From PFJX01 sp964542455 (GTDB lineage Bacteria > Pseudomonadota > Gammaproteobacteria > Burkholderiales > Thiobacillaceae): DNA of 64,000 nucleotides. The stretch lies in the NCBI GenBank assembly GCA_964542455.1, contig CAZIUC010000018.1, positions 17,881-81,880 on the forward strand. The letters are read 5' to 3'. Numbering within the stretch: position 1 is the first letter of the stretch; each line of letters starts with the position of its first letter. The translations under genes and the position numbers were made by a program. The notes below the pieces were generated by a model. It saw only the letters and a program-made list of their open reading frames with translations, was not told where the DNA came from and searched no databases. Positions 34,098 to 43,162 of this stretch are shown in pieces.

Positions 34098-35426
34098 TCA
34101 CGGGTAGGTTGTATCCAGTTCGCGCAAATTGGCTTGGGCGCGGTGGTAGCCAGGGTCGTGGCGCAGGGCTTCATTGAAAGCCGTTCGCGCTTCCGGAAGT
34201 CGGCCGGCCAGCCGGTAGGCGTAGCCGAGATTATTCCAGGCGCGCGCCTTGCCGGGTGATTGTGTGACGGTGGCTTGCCAGAGGCTGATTTCGTTCTGGT
34301 AGTCGACGTTGCGCGCGGCGGTGAAACTCATGCCGGCCAGGGCAAGAAGGATCAGCAAAGCGGCGCGCCGGCGCGCGGAAAGCAGCCCGGCCAACGCGAC
34401 GGCGACCAGCCAGTAGACGCCGATGGCTGCGAGATAAAGATGTCGTTCGCTGGCCAGGTCCAGACGCGGAATCAGGCTGTGGGTGGGCAACAGCAACAGC
34501 AGGAACCAGGCGAGGCCGAAGATGAGCCAGGGCCGTTGCCGCCGCTGCCACCAGGCCAGCGCCAGGGCCGCGGACAGCAATGCCGCCTGCATCCCGAGCA
34601 GGGGCGAGTAGCCGTGCAATTCCGGCAAGTCAGGGTCGATATTGAGCGCCTGTGGTTGCAACAACTGGCCGAGCAGATAGAACACCGCGTTCAGCTCGGA
34701 CGCGAGATTGACGCCCAGGTCGCGCGCCAGCGGTTCCGTCAGCAGACGTCGATAGCCAAAGACGAGAAACAGCAGCAGCACGGCGGAAATCAGGAAAGCG
34801 ACCAGCCAGAGCGCATCGCGGCGGGCGCCACGCATGGAAAACAGCGGCAGAAGCAGGGGGACGACCAGCGCCACTTCCTTGCTCAACACGGCGGCCGTGA
34901 AGCAGAGCAAGGCCACGCCGCGCCAACGCCACGGTCGCGTATCAGCGGCGGCTTCCAGCCAGCACAACAGCCCGGCCAGGGAAAACAGCGCCATCTGGCT
35001 CATGGAACGGCCGCTGATATAGGTCACGGATTCACTCTGGATCGGGTGCAGGGCGAACAGCAGGAGCAGCAACAAGCGGGCGTGGCGGCTCTGTTCCTGA
35101 TTCCAGCCAGCGGGCCGGGGGAAATGCGCCGACAAGCGCCAGAGCAATGCCACATTGGCCAGATGCAGCAGGAGGTTCACCGCATGAAAACCGAAGGCGC
35201 CGAAGCCGCTGCTCCAGTTCAGCGCATAGCCCAGCTTGAGCAGGGGGCGCAGAGTGAATACCTGTTGCCACCACGCCGCCAGGCTATGCACATTCGGGTT
35301 GTCGACGATGATGTTGTAGTCGTCGAACTGGAACGCGGCCGGCAGCGCGTTGAGGTAAGCCAGCAGCGTGGCGGCCAGCAGCCAAGCTGGCCAGTCCTCC
35401 CTGGTGGGCAGGGAAGCGGTGGCCAT
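34098..35426 (-). CDS. Multi-pass membrane protein with C-terminal TPR (TMTC/GT-C-like)
   Basis: 442 residues. About ten hydrophobic helices follow an N-terminal LNALPAAFQFDDYNIIVDNP loop; the FDDY motif after helix 1 and the NLLLHLANVALLW helix are typical of GT-C-fold glycosyltransferase-like proteins of the TMTC/DUF1736 group. The C-terminal 65 residues are two TPR units (ARAWNNLGYAYRLAGRLPEA). It may transfer a sugar from a lipid carrier to proteins in the periplasm, but no donor or target is visible. The ATG overlaps the first copy of the 82-bp repeat. Confidence 0.8.
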   Translation of the reverse strand: MATASLPTREDWPAWLLAATLLAYLNALPAAFQFDDYNIIVDNPNVHSLAAWWQQVFTLRPLLKLGYALNWSSGFGAFGFHAVNLLLHLANVALLWRLSAHFPRPAGWNQEQSRHARLLLLLLFALHPIQSESVTYISGRSMSQMALFSLAGLLCWLEAAADTRPWRWRGVALLCFTAAVLSKEVALVVPLLLPLFSMRGARRDALWLVAFLISAVLLLFLVFGYRRLLTEPLARDLGVNLASELNAVFYLLGQLLQPQALNIDPDLPELHGYSPLLGMQAALLSAALALAWWQRRQRPWLIFGLAWFLLLLLPTHSLIPRLDLASERHLYLAAIGVYWLVAVALAGLLSARRRAALLILLALAGMSFTAARNVDYQNEISLWQATVTQSPGKARAWNNLGYAYRLAGRLPEARTAFNEALRHDPGYHRAQANLRELDTTYP

Positions 35427-35738
35427 GTCAGTTCCGCACGGCCGTTCCGAAGGAACTGACTTCCCCCTCGGGGGGAAACGAGCGTAGCGAGTCAGGGGGT
35501 CGTTTCATGTCAGTTCCGCACGGCCGTTCCGAAGGAACTGACTTCCCCCTCGGGGGGAAACGAGCGTAGCGAGTCAGGGGGTCGTTTCATGTCAGTTCCG
35601 CACGGCCGTTCCGAAGGAACTGACTTCCCCCTCGGGGGGGTGAGGCAGGGAATTCGCGGTGCACCGCACCGCGCCTGCCGAACGGCCCGGCGCAGCGGCC
35701 GGGCCTCCGCGAGCTTGCGAGTCAGGGGGTCGTTTCAT
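35425..35738. repeat. 82-bp direct repeat, three tandem copies
   Basis: Unit starts at 35425, 35507 and 35589 (exact period 82). Each begins ATGTCAGTTCCGCACGGCCG and ends GTCAGGGGGTCGTTTC. Within each unit TCAGTTCC pairs with GGAACTGA and CTCG-CCCC arms pair with GGGG. The third copy is interrupted after CCCCTCGGGGGG by about 65 nt of other sequence (GTGAGGCAGGGAATTCGCGG...) and resumes GCGAGTCAGGGGGTCGTTTC. The first unit starts on the initiation codon of the minus-strand gene (reverse orientation). Confidence 0.92.
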
Positions 35739-35769
35739 CAGAAATTGTCCATTAGCCACAAAGTAGGCC

Positions 35770-35841
35770 TGTAGCGCAGGCGTCCCGCCTGCTTCGTAGG
35801 CCTGATCGGAAGGACAAAGCAGGCGGGACGCCTGCGCTACA
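35770..35841. repeat. Family B palindromic repeat
   Basis: TGTAGCGCAGGCGTCCCGCC ... GGCGGGACGCCTGCGCTACA. The arms are framed by a further inverted pair, ATTGTCCATTAG (35745) and CTAATGGACAAT (about 35856), so the whole unit is about 120 nt. It lies between the tandem repeat and the secreted-protein gene. Confidence 0.88.
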
Positions 35842-35877
35842 TGTGGGCCTCCAGCTAATGGACAATCTGGGTTCATC

Positions 35878-37122
35878 TCAGCGTCCGAATATGCCCTTCA
35901 ACTGGTTCACCACATCCTTCAGGTTGTCGTCCGTGGCGGGGGCGCTGCTTTGCGTTGCGGCAGGAGGCCGCGCCGTGTAACCGCGCCCACTGTCGGGGGC
36001 GGCCACCGCACCGACCTGGAAGCTGACCGAGGCGACTTCCTTGCCATTGTTGTCGGTGTCGTGCAGGCGCAAGTCGTAGTTGCCGGGGGCGGTCGGCGCG
36101 GTAAAGGTCATGCTGCCGGAGGTGCGCTTCTGGAGGTATTGGTAGGTGAGGTCGTGGCGGTCGTTCTCGGCCTCGCTGCCATGCGGCACCTGTGACGGAA
36201 TGATGCCGATCCAGGCATTGCTGGCGTAACTGCCCGGCGCCGTGAAGTCGACCACGATGGCATCGCCCGGTGCGTAGCGGTCGCGGGCCAGGCGCAGGGT
36301 TCCAGCCATGTGATCGGTGCCGGGTTCGTTGACGTTTGGGTTGTATGCCATCGGCATGGCCGCCGGTTTCGCCGCCGCGCCGGGTCGAGTGGCCGACCAG
36401 CCATAGGTCGGCGCGTTGGCCGAGTAATCGCTCCCGCTCCATTGCGTGAATCGGCCTTCCAGCGTGTTGCCTTGCAGGCGGCCCCGGTAGGACTGGTTCG
36501 CGCCCGGGCGGGTGAAACTCAGTTCGCCGATGGCGTCATCGAAGTACAACTCTTTCAGTGTTTCCCAGGTAGCGTGCGCGTCGAACCAGACACGGCCGCT
36601 CAACATCCCCTGAGAGCTGGAGAGTTCGAGCTTGCCCGAGTAGCCGTTGGCGTTGATTTGCCAGGTGCCGGCGAGACTGGATTGGACCTCGTGGGCGGGC
36701 GCGCTCGCGGCGGCGGGCGCCGGATAGCTTGGTGGCGTATAGGCCGGCGCGGAATAGGCCGGTGCCGTGTAGACCGGCTGTGCCGGTGGTGCCGCAAGCG
36801 GTGCCGCCGCCGTGGCCCGCACATTGAGCGTCACGCTCATGCTGCGCAGGTTCATTTCGCAGGTGACAGTGCCGCTGCCCGCGCGCGCGCCGCGCACCCG
36901 AACGTGCGTCTTGTCGGAGTCGAGGATTTCCAGTTCCGGGCTGGCCTTCCATTCGACCACTGCGATGAAGGGCAGACTCAGAACATGGACGGTTGTGATC
37001 TCACCGACTGCTATTTCTTCGCGATCCATTGCCAGCCTGGCCGCGCCGGCGGTGAAGCTGAACAGCATCATGAAGACCAGGAACAAGCCGGAAAAAGCCT
37101 GAGAAAGGGTAGGGCGTTTCAT
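35878..37122 (-). CDS. Secreted Ig-like multidomain protein
   Basis: 414 residues from ATG 37122. A signal peptide (LSQAFSGLFLVFMMLFSFTAGAA) leads to a bacterial Ig/pilus-assembly-like domain (about 25-105: EEIAVGEITTVHVLSLP ... GSGTVTCEMNLRSMSVTLNV), a Pro/Ala/Tyr linker (about 110-145), a beta-rich domain with SLAGTWQINANGYSGKLELS, and a second beta domain (about 280-370) with DRYAPGDAIVVDFTAPG and GNYDLRLHDTDNNGKEV. A Gly/Pro spacer and a helix (NLKDVVNQLKGIFGR) end it. Probably cell-surface or periplasmic. It is divergent from the eCIS promoter, but no direct link is shown. Confidence 0.78.
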   Translation of the reverse strand: MKRPTLSQAFSGLFLVFMMLFSFTAGAARLAMDREEIAVGEITTVHVLSLPFIAVVEWKASPELEILDSDKTHVRVRGARAGSGTVTCEMNLRSMSVTLNVRATAAAPLAAPPAQPVYTAPAYSAPAYTPPSYPAPAAASAPAHEVQSSLAGTWQINANGYSGKLELSSSQGMLSGRVWFDAHATWETLKELYFDDAIGELSFTRPGANQSYRGRLQGNTLEGRFTQWSGSDYSANAPTYGWSATRPGAAAKPAAMPMAYNPNVNEPGTDHMAGTLRLARDRYAPGDAIVVDFTAPGSYASNAWIGIIPSQVPHGSEAENDRHDLTYQYLQKRTSGSMTFTAPTAPGNYDLRLHDTDNNGKEVASVSFQVGAVAAPDSGRGYTARPPAATQSSAPATDDNLKDVVNQLKGIFGR

Positions 37123-37254
37123 GATGATTTCCTTGGTCAATAGTGTGGAAGAGACATATTTCTCACTGTAGACATTTCTATCCGGTTTTCTTCAAGCGGA
37201 AGTAGTCACTACCTCGCTGGTCGATTCCTGCCAGCGTCTTAAACTGATCAATTC

Positions 37255-37283
37255 TTGACACATTTAGTCTGGCTTACTATCGT
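37255..37283 (+). promoter_or_regulatory. Candidate sigma-70 promoter of the eCIS operon
   Basis: TTGACA (37255-37260), a 17-nt spacer and TATCGT (37278-37283). The -35 is perfect and the -10 keeps TAT..T. It would give a leader of about 235 nt before the sheath ATG. The 405-nt gap upstream of the sheath gene holds no other gene I can support. Confidence 0.55.
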
Positions 37284-37527
37284 CCACTGAGCCTGAACTT
37301 GAACTCATTCCAGTTTTGAGTCACAGATCAGGACTTGAAACAAGCAGAGGGAGGCGCGACGAAGTGAAATTCATCCAGGCGAGCACATCCTGCCGAATGG
37401 CGTAGGATGGGCCGCGCACTTGGGCCGATGACGCTTCGGGCCAGTCAGAGGGACGGTGAGGCAACCCGGATTCAGCAATCATGCGTAGCAGAGTGAAAAC
37501 CACCAACCGTTGGAGAGGACAGTAATC

Positions 37528-39102
37528 ATGGGACAGATGAAGACCCCGGGCGTCTATGTCGTAGAGAAAAACGCGTTTCCCAACTCGGTCGTGGAAGTGG
37601 CCACCGCAGTGCCCGCCTTCATCGGCTACACCCAGAAGGCGGATAACAAGGGCAAGTCGCTGTCGAACAAACCATGGCGCATCTCTTCCATGGGGGAGTT
37701 CCACCAATATTACGGATACGCGCCCGAGGCGAAATTCACGATCGAGGAGAAGGCCGCCGATTCGACCGAGGATGCGGCTTTCAGGCTGGCGGGCAAGGAG
37801 TACGTCGCCACTCAGCCCAACGGCAAGGACGGCGGCAGGTATCTCCTCTACTTCGGGATGCTCCAGTTCTTCCAGAACGGTGGCGGGCCCTGCTACATCG
37901 TTTCCGTTGGCGACTACACGACCGAGATCGATGCCAAGAAGTTGACGGAGGGTATCGATACCCTGATCCGGGAGCAGGAACCCACCATGGTGGTGATTCC
38001 CGATGCCGTTCTACTCGCGGCGGCGGATTGCATCAGCGTGCAGCAGGCTGCCCTGGCGCACTGCGGCGGAAAGATGAAAAATCGCATGGCCATCCTTGAT
38101 GTCTGGGGCGGCCACAAGGATCGCCAGGATCCGTCCGGCGACTGCATCGAACAGTTCCGCTCGGCGCTTGGCATCAACTATCTGGACTATGCCGCCGCCT
38201 ATTACCCGTGGGTGAATACCACCATCATCCAGGATCGGGATGTCAACTTCGAGAGCATCGCCAATATCGAGGAGCTACAGTCCCTGTTGCGACTGGAACT
38301 GGGTATTTCCGACACAGCGCCTGACGCCGATGCGAGCGACCCGGCGACGCGCGGCAAGAATGCCAAGCTCGCGCAGCAGGTTCAGGCCGTAAACGACCTT
38401 TCCAAGGACTGGTCGGCCGAACTCCCCGAGGACGTGGCCATCACCAAGGAGACCCTGAACAAAAGCCTGGTGGTCATGAGCCCGCTATACAACAACGTGT
38501 TGAAGGCGTGCAAGGACAAGCTCAACCTGTTGCCACCCAGTGCCGCCATGGCCGGGGTCTACACCATGGTCGACAACGCGCGTGGGGTGTGGAAAGCGCC
38601 GGCGAACGTCAGCCTGAGCGGTGTGACCTCGCCCGCCGTCAACATCACGCACGACGACCAGGAAGATCTCAACGTCACCACCCAGGGCAAGTCGATCAAT
38701 GCCATCCGTTCCTTTGTCGGCGAGGGCACACTGGTCTGGGGCGCGCGCACCCTCGACGGCAATAGTCTGGACTGGCGCTATATCAGCGTGCGCAGGACGA
38801 TGCTCATGCTGGAAGAGTCGATCAAGTTGGCGAGCAAGGCCTATGTCTTTGAAAGCAACGATGCCAACACCTGGGTCACGATCAAAAGCATGGTCAGAAA
38901 CTTCCTTACCGGCATCTGGAAACGCGGCGGCCTGGCCGGAGCGAGCCCGGACGACGCCTTTAGCGTATTTGTGGGCCTGGGCGAAACGATGACGCCGGAG
39001 GACATTCTGGAGGGCATCCTGCGGGTGACGGTGCTGGTTGCGTTGACCCGTCCGGCCGAATTCATCGAGATCACTTTCCAGCAGCAGATGCAGAAGTCCT
39101 GA
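37528..39102 (+). CDS. eCIS contractile sheath protein
   Basis: 524 residues, first gene of the injection system. The start KTPGVYVVEKNAFPNSVVEVATAVPAFIGYT is the conserved N-terminus of phage-tail/Afp sheath proteins, and the C-terminal third (SINAIRSFVGEGTLVWGART, DWRYISVRRTMLMLEESI, FVFESND-like YVFESND, FLTGIWKRGGLAGASPDDAF) is the handshake core. The sheath surrounds the tube and contracts to drive it. Many Afp-type systems have two to four sheath genes; here only one is present. Ribosome site GGAGAGGA. Start ATG 37528 chosen over an upstream frame. Confidence 0.95.
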   Translation: MGQMKTPGVYVVEKNAFPNSVVEVATAVPAFIGYTQKADNKGKSLSNKPWRISSMGEFHQYYGYAPEAKFTIEEKAADSTEDAAFRLAGKEYVATQPNGKDGGRYLLYFGMLQFFQNGGGPCYIVSVGDYTTEIDAKKLTEGIDTLIREQEPTMVVIPDAVLLAAADCISVQQAALAHCGGKMKNRMAILDVWGGHKDRQDPSGDCIEQFRSALGINYLDYAAAYYPWVNTTIIQDRDVNFESIANIEELQSLLRLELGISDTAPDADASDPATRGKNAKLAQQVQAVNDLSKDWSAELPEDVAITKETLNKSLVVMSPLYNNVLKACKDKLNLLPPSAAMAGVYTMVDNARGVWKAPANVSLSGVTSPAVNITHDDQEDLNVTTQGKSINAIRSFVGEGTLVWGARTLDGNSLDWRYISVRRTMLMLEESIKLASKAYVFESNDANTWVTIKSMVRNFLTGIWKRGGLAGASPDDAFSVFVGLGETMTPEDILEGILRVTVLVALTRPAEFIEITFQQQMQKS

Positions 39103-39165
39103 TTCGAATGTGTTGGCAACACCTAAATGCTGGTTTTCCGAACAATGAAATAGAGGAGTTGTGAC

Positions 39166-39624
39166 ATGGCAGACGATGGATCCGCACAGTCGACGAGTGT
39201 ATGGCCCTTACCCAAGTTCTATTTCCAGGTGAAATGGGACGCTCAGGTGATGCAGTTTCAGGAGATTTCCGGACTGGACATCGAGGCACAGCCGATCGAG
39301 TACCGACATGGCGACAGCAAGGAGTTCTCGACGGTCAAGATGCCCGGCATCAAGAAGACCGGCAATGTCACCATGAAGAAAGGCGTCTTCAAGTCGGACA
39401 ACAAGTTCTGGGAGTGGTTTAACCAGATCAAGTTGAACACCATCAAACGCGTCCCGGTGACGATCAGCCTGTTGGACGAGACTGGGGCGCCCACCATGGT
39501 CTGGACCTTGGCCAATGCCTGGCCGACGAAGATCTCGGGTACCGACCTCAAGTCCGATGGCAACGAAGTGGCGGTCGAGAGTATCGAAATCGCTCACGAA
39601 GGGTTGACCATCGACAACGCATAA
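39166..39624 (+). CDS. eCIS inner tube protein (Afp1/Hcp-like)
   Basis: 152 residues of the phage T4 gp19-like tube family. LPKFYFQVKWDAQVMQFQEISGLDIE, then KMPGIKKTGNVTMKKGVFKSD and VAVESIEIAHEGLTI are typical. Hexamers stack into the tube that is fired when the sheath contracts. GAGGAG lies upstream of ATG. It follows the sheath gene by 63 nt, the usual order. Confidence 0.95.
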   Translation: MADDGSAQSTSVWPLPKFYFQVKWDAQVMQFQEISGLDIEAQPIEYRHGDSKEFSTVKMPGIKKTGNVTMKKGVFKSDNKFWEWFNQIKLNTIKRVPVTISLLDETGAPTMVWTLANAWPTKISGTDLKSDGNEVAVESIEIAHEGLTIDNA

Positions 39625-39698
39625 GTCCTGCTTGACCGTTGAGGGTTGGCCCGGCGACGGGCCAACCTGTTTATTCTTGTTCAACCAGGAAGGGAGTC

Positions 39699-40163
39699 AT
39701 GTCCGATATGGCCGCGCGGCAATATCCGCTATCCGCATTTCATTTCAAGGTGGTATTCACGTCGGACAAGAGCATCACCGATACCTCCTTTCAGGAAGTC
39801 AGCGGCATCGGCGTCAGCCTGGAAACAGAGCCCTACCACGAGGGTGGAGAAAACAGCGCCATGCTGCAACTGCCAATCAAGATGAGTCACTCCAAGCTGG
39901 TCCTGAAGCGGGGCGTCACGACCCATTCGTCTGGCCTCCTGGACTGGTGCCGTTCCGTTTTGGAGAACGGCTTCGTGGACGGCATCAAGACCAAGTCCTT
40001 GAACGTCCTCCTCCTCGATGAGAAGCATGACCCGGTGCGCGCCTGGGCCTTCGAGAATACCTATCCGGTGGGTTGGGAGATCGAGAGTTTGCAGTCGACC
40101 AAGAATGAGGTCGCCATCGAGAAGATCGAACTCCATTACAGCCGCGTGAGCCGGCTCATCTGA
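39699..40163 (+). CDS. eCIS tube-initiator protein (Afp5-like)
   Basis: 154 residues, second gp19-family protein: YPLSAFHFKVVFTSDKS, SFQEVSGIGVSLETEPYHEGG, LPIKMSHSKLVLKRGV and VAIEKIELHYSRVSRL. The divergent sequence and place after the main tube gene fit Afp5/Pvc5, which adapt the tube to the spike. GGAAGGGAG precedes ATG 39699. Confidence 0.9.
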   Translation: MSDMAARQYPLSAFHFKVVFTSDKSITDTSFQEVSGIGVSLETEPYHEGGENSAMLQLPIKMSHSKLVLKRGVTTHSSGLLDWCRSVLENGFVDGIKTKSLNVLLLDEKHDPVRAWAFENTYPVGWEIESLQSTKNEVAIEKIELHYSRVSRLI

Positions 40164-40168
40164 TCGTC

Positions 40169-40339
40169 ATGACCATTGAAGTTCGGCAAATCCTGATCAA
40201 AGCCTCGGTGAAGAAGCACCTCGGCGAGGAAGATAAATACGCCGATTCCAGATCGGACTACGCGTCGATCAAGGCGGAGATCCTGGAAGACTGCAGGAAG
40301 CTGATCGTCGATTTGCTGCGCGAAGAGAGGGAGCGATAA
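40169..40339 (+). CDS. Small DUF5908-type eCIS protein
   Basis: A 56-residue basic/acidic helical protein (MTIEVRQILIKASVKKH ... EILEDCRKLIVDLLREERER). It matches the small conserved eCIS protein with the VRQ-hydrophobic-K-hydrophobic start. Its TAA is directly followed by the next ATG. Function is unknown; position between tube and LysM adaptor is conserved in Afp-type clusters. Confidence 0.8.
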   Translation: MTIEVRQILIKASVKKHLGEEDKYADSRSDYASIKAEILEDCRKLIVDLLREERER

Positions 40340-41041
40340 ATGTCTGAGTCCGCGAACGGACAAAAGAAGAAATTGACCATTTCCTCCTGTACGGTCGATG
40401 CGGCGGGCAATATCAAAGTCGACGCCTCCAAGCCGAAATTCGAGGTGATGCTCAACCCGTCGAGTTATTCCCGCGAGTTGTCCATCGAGTACAGCAAGTC
40501 GAAAACCCTGGGGCAGCATGGTGGGGAATCCAAGTTCAGCGCCTATCGGCCCGAGACCGTCAAGTTCGACCTGATCCTGGACGGCACCGGAGTCGTGCCC
40601 AGCACATCGGGCAGCGGCCAGGCGTCCGCCGTGAAGATCCAGATCAAACAACTGGAAAGCGTGGCCTACGGCTATGACGGTGAGGAGCACGAACCCAATC
40701 CGATCAGGCTGCTGTGGGGGAGTTTGATTCTGTTCGGCCGCCTCACCGCCATGTCGCTGGATTACACCTTGTTCAAGCCGAACGGCGAGCCACTGCGGGC
40801 CAAGGTCAGTCTCAGCTTCCGCGGTTTCATGAGCGCGACGGAAGGATCCCTGCGCGCGAATCGCTCCTCGCCGGACCTGACCCATCGCGTGGAGGTCAAG
40901 GCGGGTGACACCTTGCCGCTGCTTTGCCATCGCATCTACCAGGACTCCTCCTATTACCCGGAAGTGGCGAGGATCAATAATCTTGGCAATTTCCGTCATC
41001 TCGAGCCTGGTACCCGGCTCTATTTCCCGCCGCTGCGATAA
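40340..41041 (+). CDS. LysM-containing baseplate adaptor (Afp7-like)
   Basis: 233 residues. The N-terminal part (KFEVMLNPSSYSRELSIEYS ... ESKFSAYRPETVKFDLILDG) is the common CIS adaptor fold; the last 55 residues form a LysM motif (HRVEVKAGDTLPLLCHRIYQ ... LGNFRHLEPGTRLYFPPLR). In structures of related particles this subunit caps the tube against the spike, with LysM contacting the sheath or baseplate. No gap to the upstream gene (TAA-ATG). Confidence 0.9.
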   Translation: MSESANGQKKKLTISSCTVDAAGNIKVDASKPKFEVMLNPSSYSRELSIEYSKSKTLGQHGGESKFSAYRPETVKFDLILDGTGVVPSTSGSGQASAVKIQIKQLESVAYGYDGEEHEPNPIRLLWGSLILFGRLTAMSLDYTLFKPNGEPLRAKVSLSFRGFMSATEGSLRANRSSPDLTHRVEVKAGDTLPLLCHRIYQDSSYYPEVARINNLGNFRHLEPGTRLYFPPLR

Positions 41042-41044
41042 GCC

Positions 41045-42832
41045 ATGGCGATTTCACCCCAACAAGATAGTGACGGCGTAATCCGCCTGACGCTGTTCAG
41101 CGGTGGCAAGGGGGTTGGGGACGACCTTCAGGTCGTCTCGGTCCAGGTCAACCGCGGCATCAACCGGATTCCTTACGCGAAGATCGTGCTGATGGATGGA
41201 GACATGCCGAACCAGGATTTCCCGCTGAGCAATTCCAAGGATTTCCAGCCCGGGGCGGAAATCAAGATCAACGCAGGTTACGGTCAGGATGAGCAAACGC
41301 TGTTTGAAGGGATCGTGGTCAAGCACGGCATCAAGATCAGCGGGGAAAACGACGCCCGCCTGGTGATCGAATGCCGTGACAAGGCGGTCAAGCTCACCGT
41401 CGGACGCAAGAACGCCAATTTCGTCGACTCCAAGGACAGCGACATCATGACCAAGCTGATCTCCGGCGCCGGGCTTGACGCGGCCGTCACGGCCTGCACG
41501 ACGCAATACAAGGAGTTGGTGCAGTACTACGCCACCGATTGGGACTTTCTGCTCTCGCGGGCGGAGACGATCGGTTTCCTGGTGATCGTCGAGGATGGCA
41601 AGCTGACGGTCGGCCCACCGGAGACCAGTGGCTCGCCCGCGCTCAAGGTGGCCTACGGCGTTGATCTCCATGAGTTCCATGCGGACCTGGATGCCATGAC
41701 CCAGTTGGCGAGCGTGAAGGGCGTGTCCTGGGATCCAAAGAACCAGGCGATCGTGGAGGGGCAAAAGCCCCCGCAAACTCTCAATGCGCAGGGCGATCTC
41801 GATTCGGCCGCCCTGGCCAAGGTGGTCGGCCTGGACAGCTTTCGACTGCAGACTCCGACACCCATGGAACAGGGCGCCCTCAACGATTGGGCCGAGGCGC
41901 GGCAGATCAAGGCCGGCCTTTCCAGGATACGGGGGCGCATGAAGTTTCAGGGCAGCGCCAAGGCGCGGCTCGGCAAGCTGATCGAACTGGAAGGGGTCGG
42001 CAATCGTTTCAAGGGCAATGTGTTCGTCAGTGCAGTGCAGCACAGCATTGTCGAAGGCAACTGGATAACCGAGGTCGAGTTCGGCATGGCGCCGGAGTGG
42101 TTCGCCGAGCGGCGCGACCTGGTTGCCCCGCCAGCCGCCGGCCTGCTGCCGGGCGTCGAGGGTCTGCATATCGGCGTGGTGAAGAAACTGGACGCGGACC
42201 CGGACGGCCAGCACAAGATCCAGGTATCGGTCCCCATCATGCAGGCGACGTCGGACGGGGTCTGGGCCAGGTTGAGCCGGTTCTATTCCTCGAACGAATT
42301 CGGCGCTTTCTTCATCCCGGAAATCGGCGACGAGGTGGTGCTGGGTTTCTTCAACAACGACCCCTCCAATCCCGTGGTGCTGGGCAGCCTTTACAGCAGC
42401 AAGCGCAAGCCGCCCTACGATCTTACGGCCGAGAACAATATCAAGGCGCTGGTCACCCGGAGCAAGCTCAAGCTGGAGTTCGACGACGAGAAGAAGGTCA
42501 TCACCCTCGTCACGCCGGCAAAGAACACGATCGTGCTGAGCGACGATGGCAAATCCATCCTGATTCAGGACGAGACCGGCAACAAGGTCGAACTGAACAC
42601 CGGCGGCATCACCCTGGACAGCCCCAAGGACATCAAGATCACGGCCAAGGGCAAGATCACCCTCGATGCGATCGGTGAGATCGGCATCATTTCCAAGGCG
42701 GACGTGAAGGCGGCGGGGCTCAACATCAACCACGAAGCCCAGGTCGGCTTTGTCGCCAAGGGGAACGCCAGCGCCGAACTCTCCGCTGCCGGGCAGACCA
42801 CCGTCAAGGGCGCGATGGTCTTGATCAATTGA
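41045..42832 (+). CDS. VgrG/gp27-gp5-like central spike (Afp8-like)
   Basis: 595 residues. gp27-like N-terminal domains (GVGDDLQVVSVQVNRGINRIPYAKIVLMDG), an OB-fold (about 375-460; IGVVKKLDADPDGQHKIQVSVP, FIPEIGDEVVLGFFNNDPSNPVVLGSL) and a beta-helix needle with regularly spaced strands (NTIVLSDDGKSILIQDETGN, KDIKITAKGKITLDAIG) up to VKGAMVLIN. A trimer would form the hub. No C-terminal effector extension is present. Confidence 0.95.
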   Translation: MAISPQQDSDGVIRLTLFSGGKGVGDDLQVVSVQVNRGINRIPYAKIVLMDGDMPNQDFPLSNSKDFQPGAEIKINAGYGQDEQTLFEGIVVKHGIKISGENDARLVIECRDKAVKLTVGRKNANFVDSKDSDIMTKLISGAGLDAAVTACTTQYKELVQYYATDWDFLLSRAETIGFLVIVEDGKLTVGPPETSGSPALKVAYGVDLHEFHADLDAMTQLASVKGVSWDPKNQAIVEGQKPPQTLNAQGDLDSAALAKVVGLDSFRLQTPTPMEQGALNDWAEARQIKAGLSRIRGRMKFQGSAKARLGKLIELEGVGNRFKGNVFVSAVQHSIVEGNWITEVEFGMAPEWFAERRDLVAPPAAGLLPGVEGLHIGVVKKLDADPDGQHKIQVSVPIMQATSDGVWARLSRFYSSNEFGAFFIPEIGDEVVLGFFNNDPSNPVVLGSLYSSKRKPPYDLTAENNIKALVTRSKLKLEFDDEKKVITLVTPAKNTIVLSDDGKSILIQDETGNKVELNTGGITLDSPKDIKITAKGKITLDAIGEIGIISKADVKAAGLNINHEAQVGFVAKGNASAELSAAGQTTVKGAMVLIN

Positions 42833-42866
42833 GCGACTGTACGGACCTGATGAAGGAGAGCAACTT

Positions 42867-43157
42867 ATGCCGCCCGCCGCCAGACTGACCGACATGCACG
42901 TTTGCCCCATGGTGACGGTACTCGTTCCCCACGTCGGTGGCCCCGTGCTGGGCCCGGGCGTGCCGACCGTGCTGATCTGCAAGCTACCGGCGGCGGTGGT
43001 CGGAGACAGCTGCATCTGCGTCGGGCCACCGGACAGCATCGTCAAGGGTTCGGCGACGGTGATGATCGGCGGCAAGCCCGCCGCCCGCATCGGCGACACG
43101 ACGGCGCATGGCGGCAGCGTGGTCATGGGCTGTCCGACCGTGATGATCGGCGGCTGA
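42867..43157 (+). CDS. PAAR spike-tip protein
   Basis: 96 residues with the PAAR repeats MPPAARLTDMHVCP, KGSATVMIGGKPAARIGDTTAHGG and VVMGCPTVMIGG. Histidines/cysteines at the tip hold a metal ion in known structures. It sharpens the spike trimer encoded just before. No toxin domain is attached. Confidence 0.94.
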   Translation: MPPAARLTDMHVCPMVTVLVPHVGGPVLGPGVPTVLICKLPAAVVGDSCICVGPPDSIVKGSATVMIGGKPAARIGDTTAHGGSVVMGCPTVMIGG

Positions 43158-43162
43158 ACGCG

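Noticed and set aside
35425..35738. Tandem repeats as a CRISPR array
   Set aside because: The 82-bp units are contiguous with no variable spacers and no cas genes are present.
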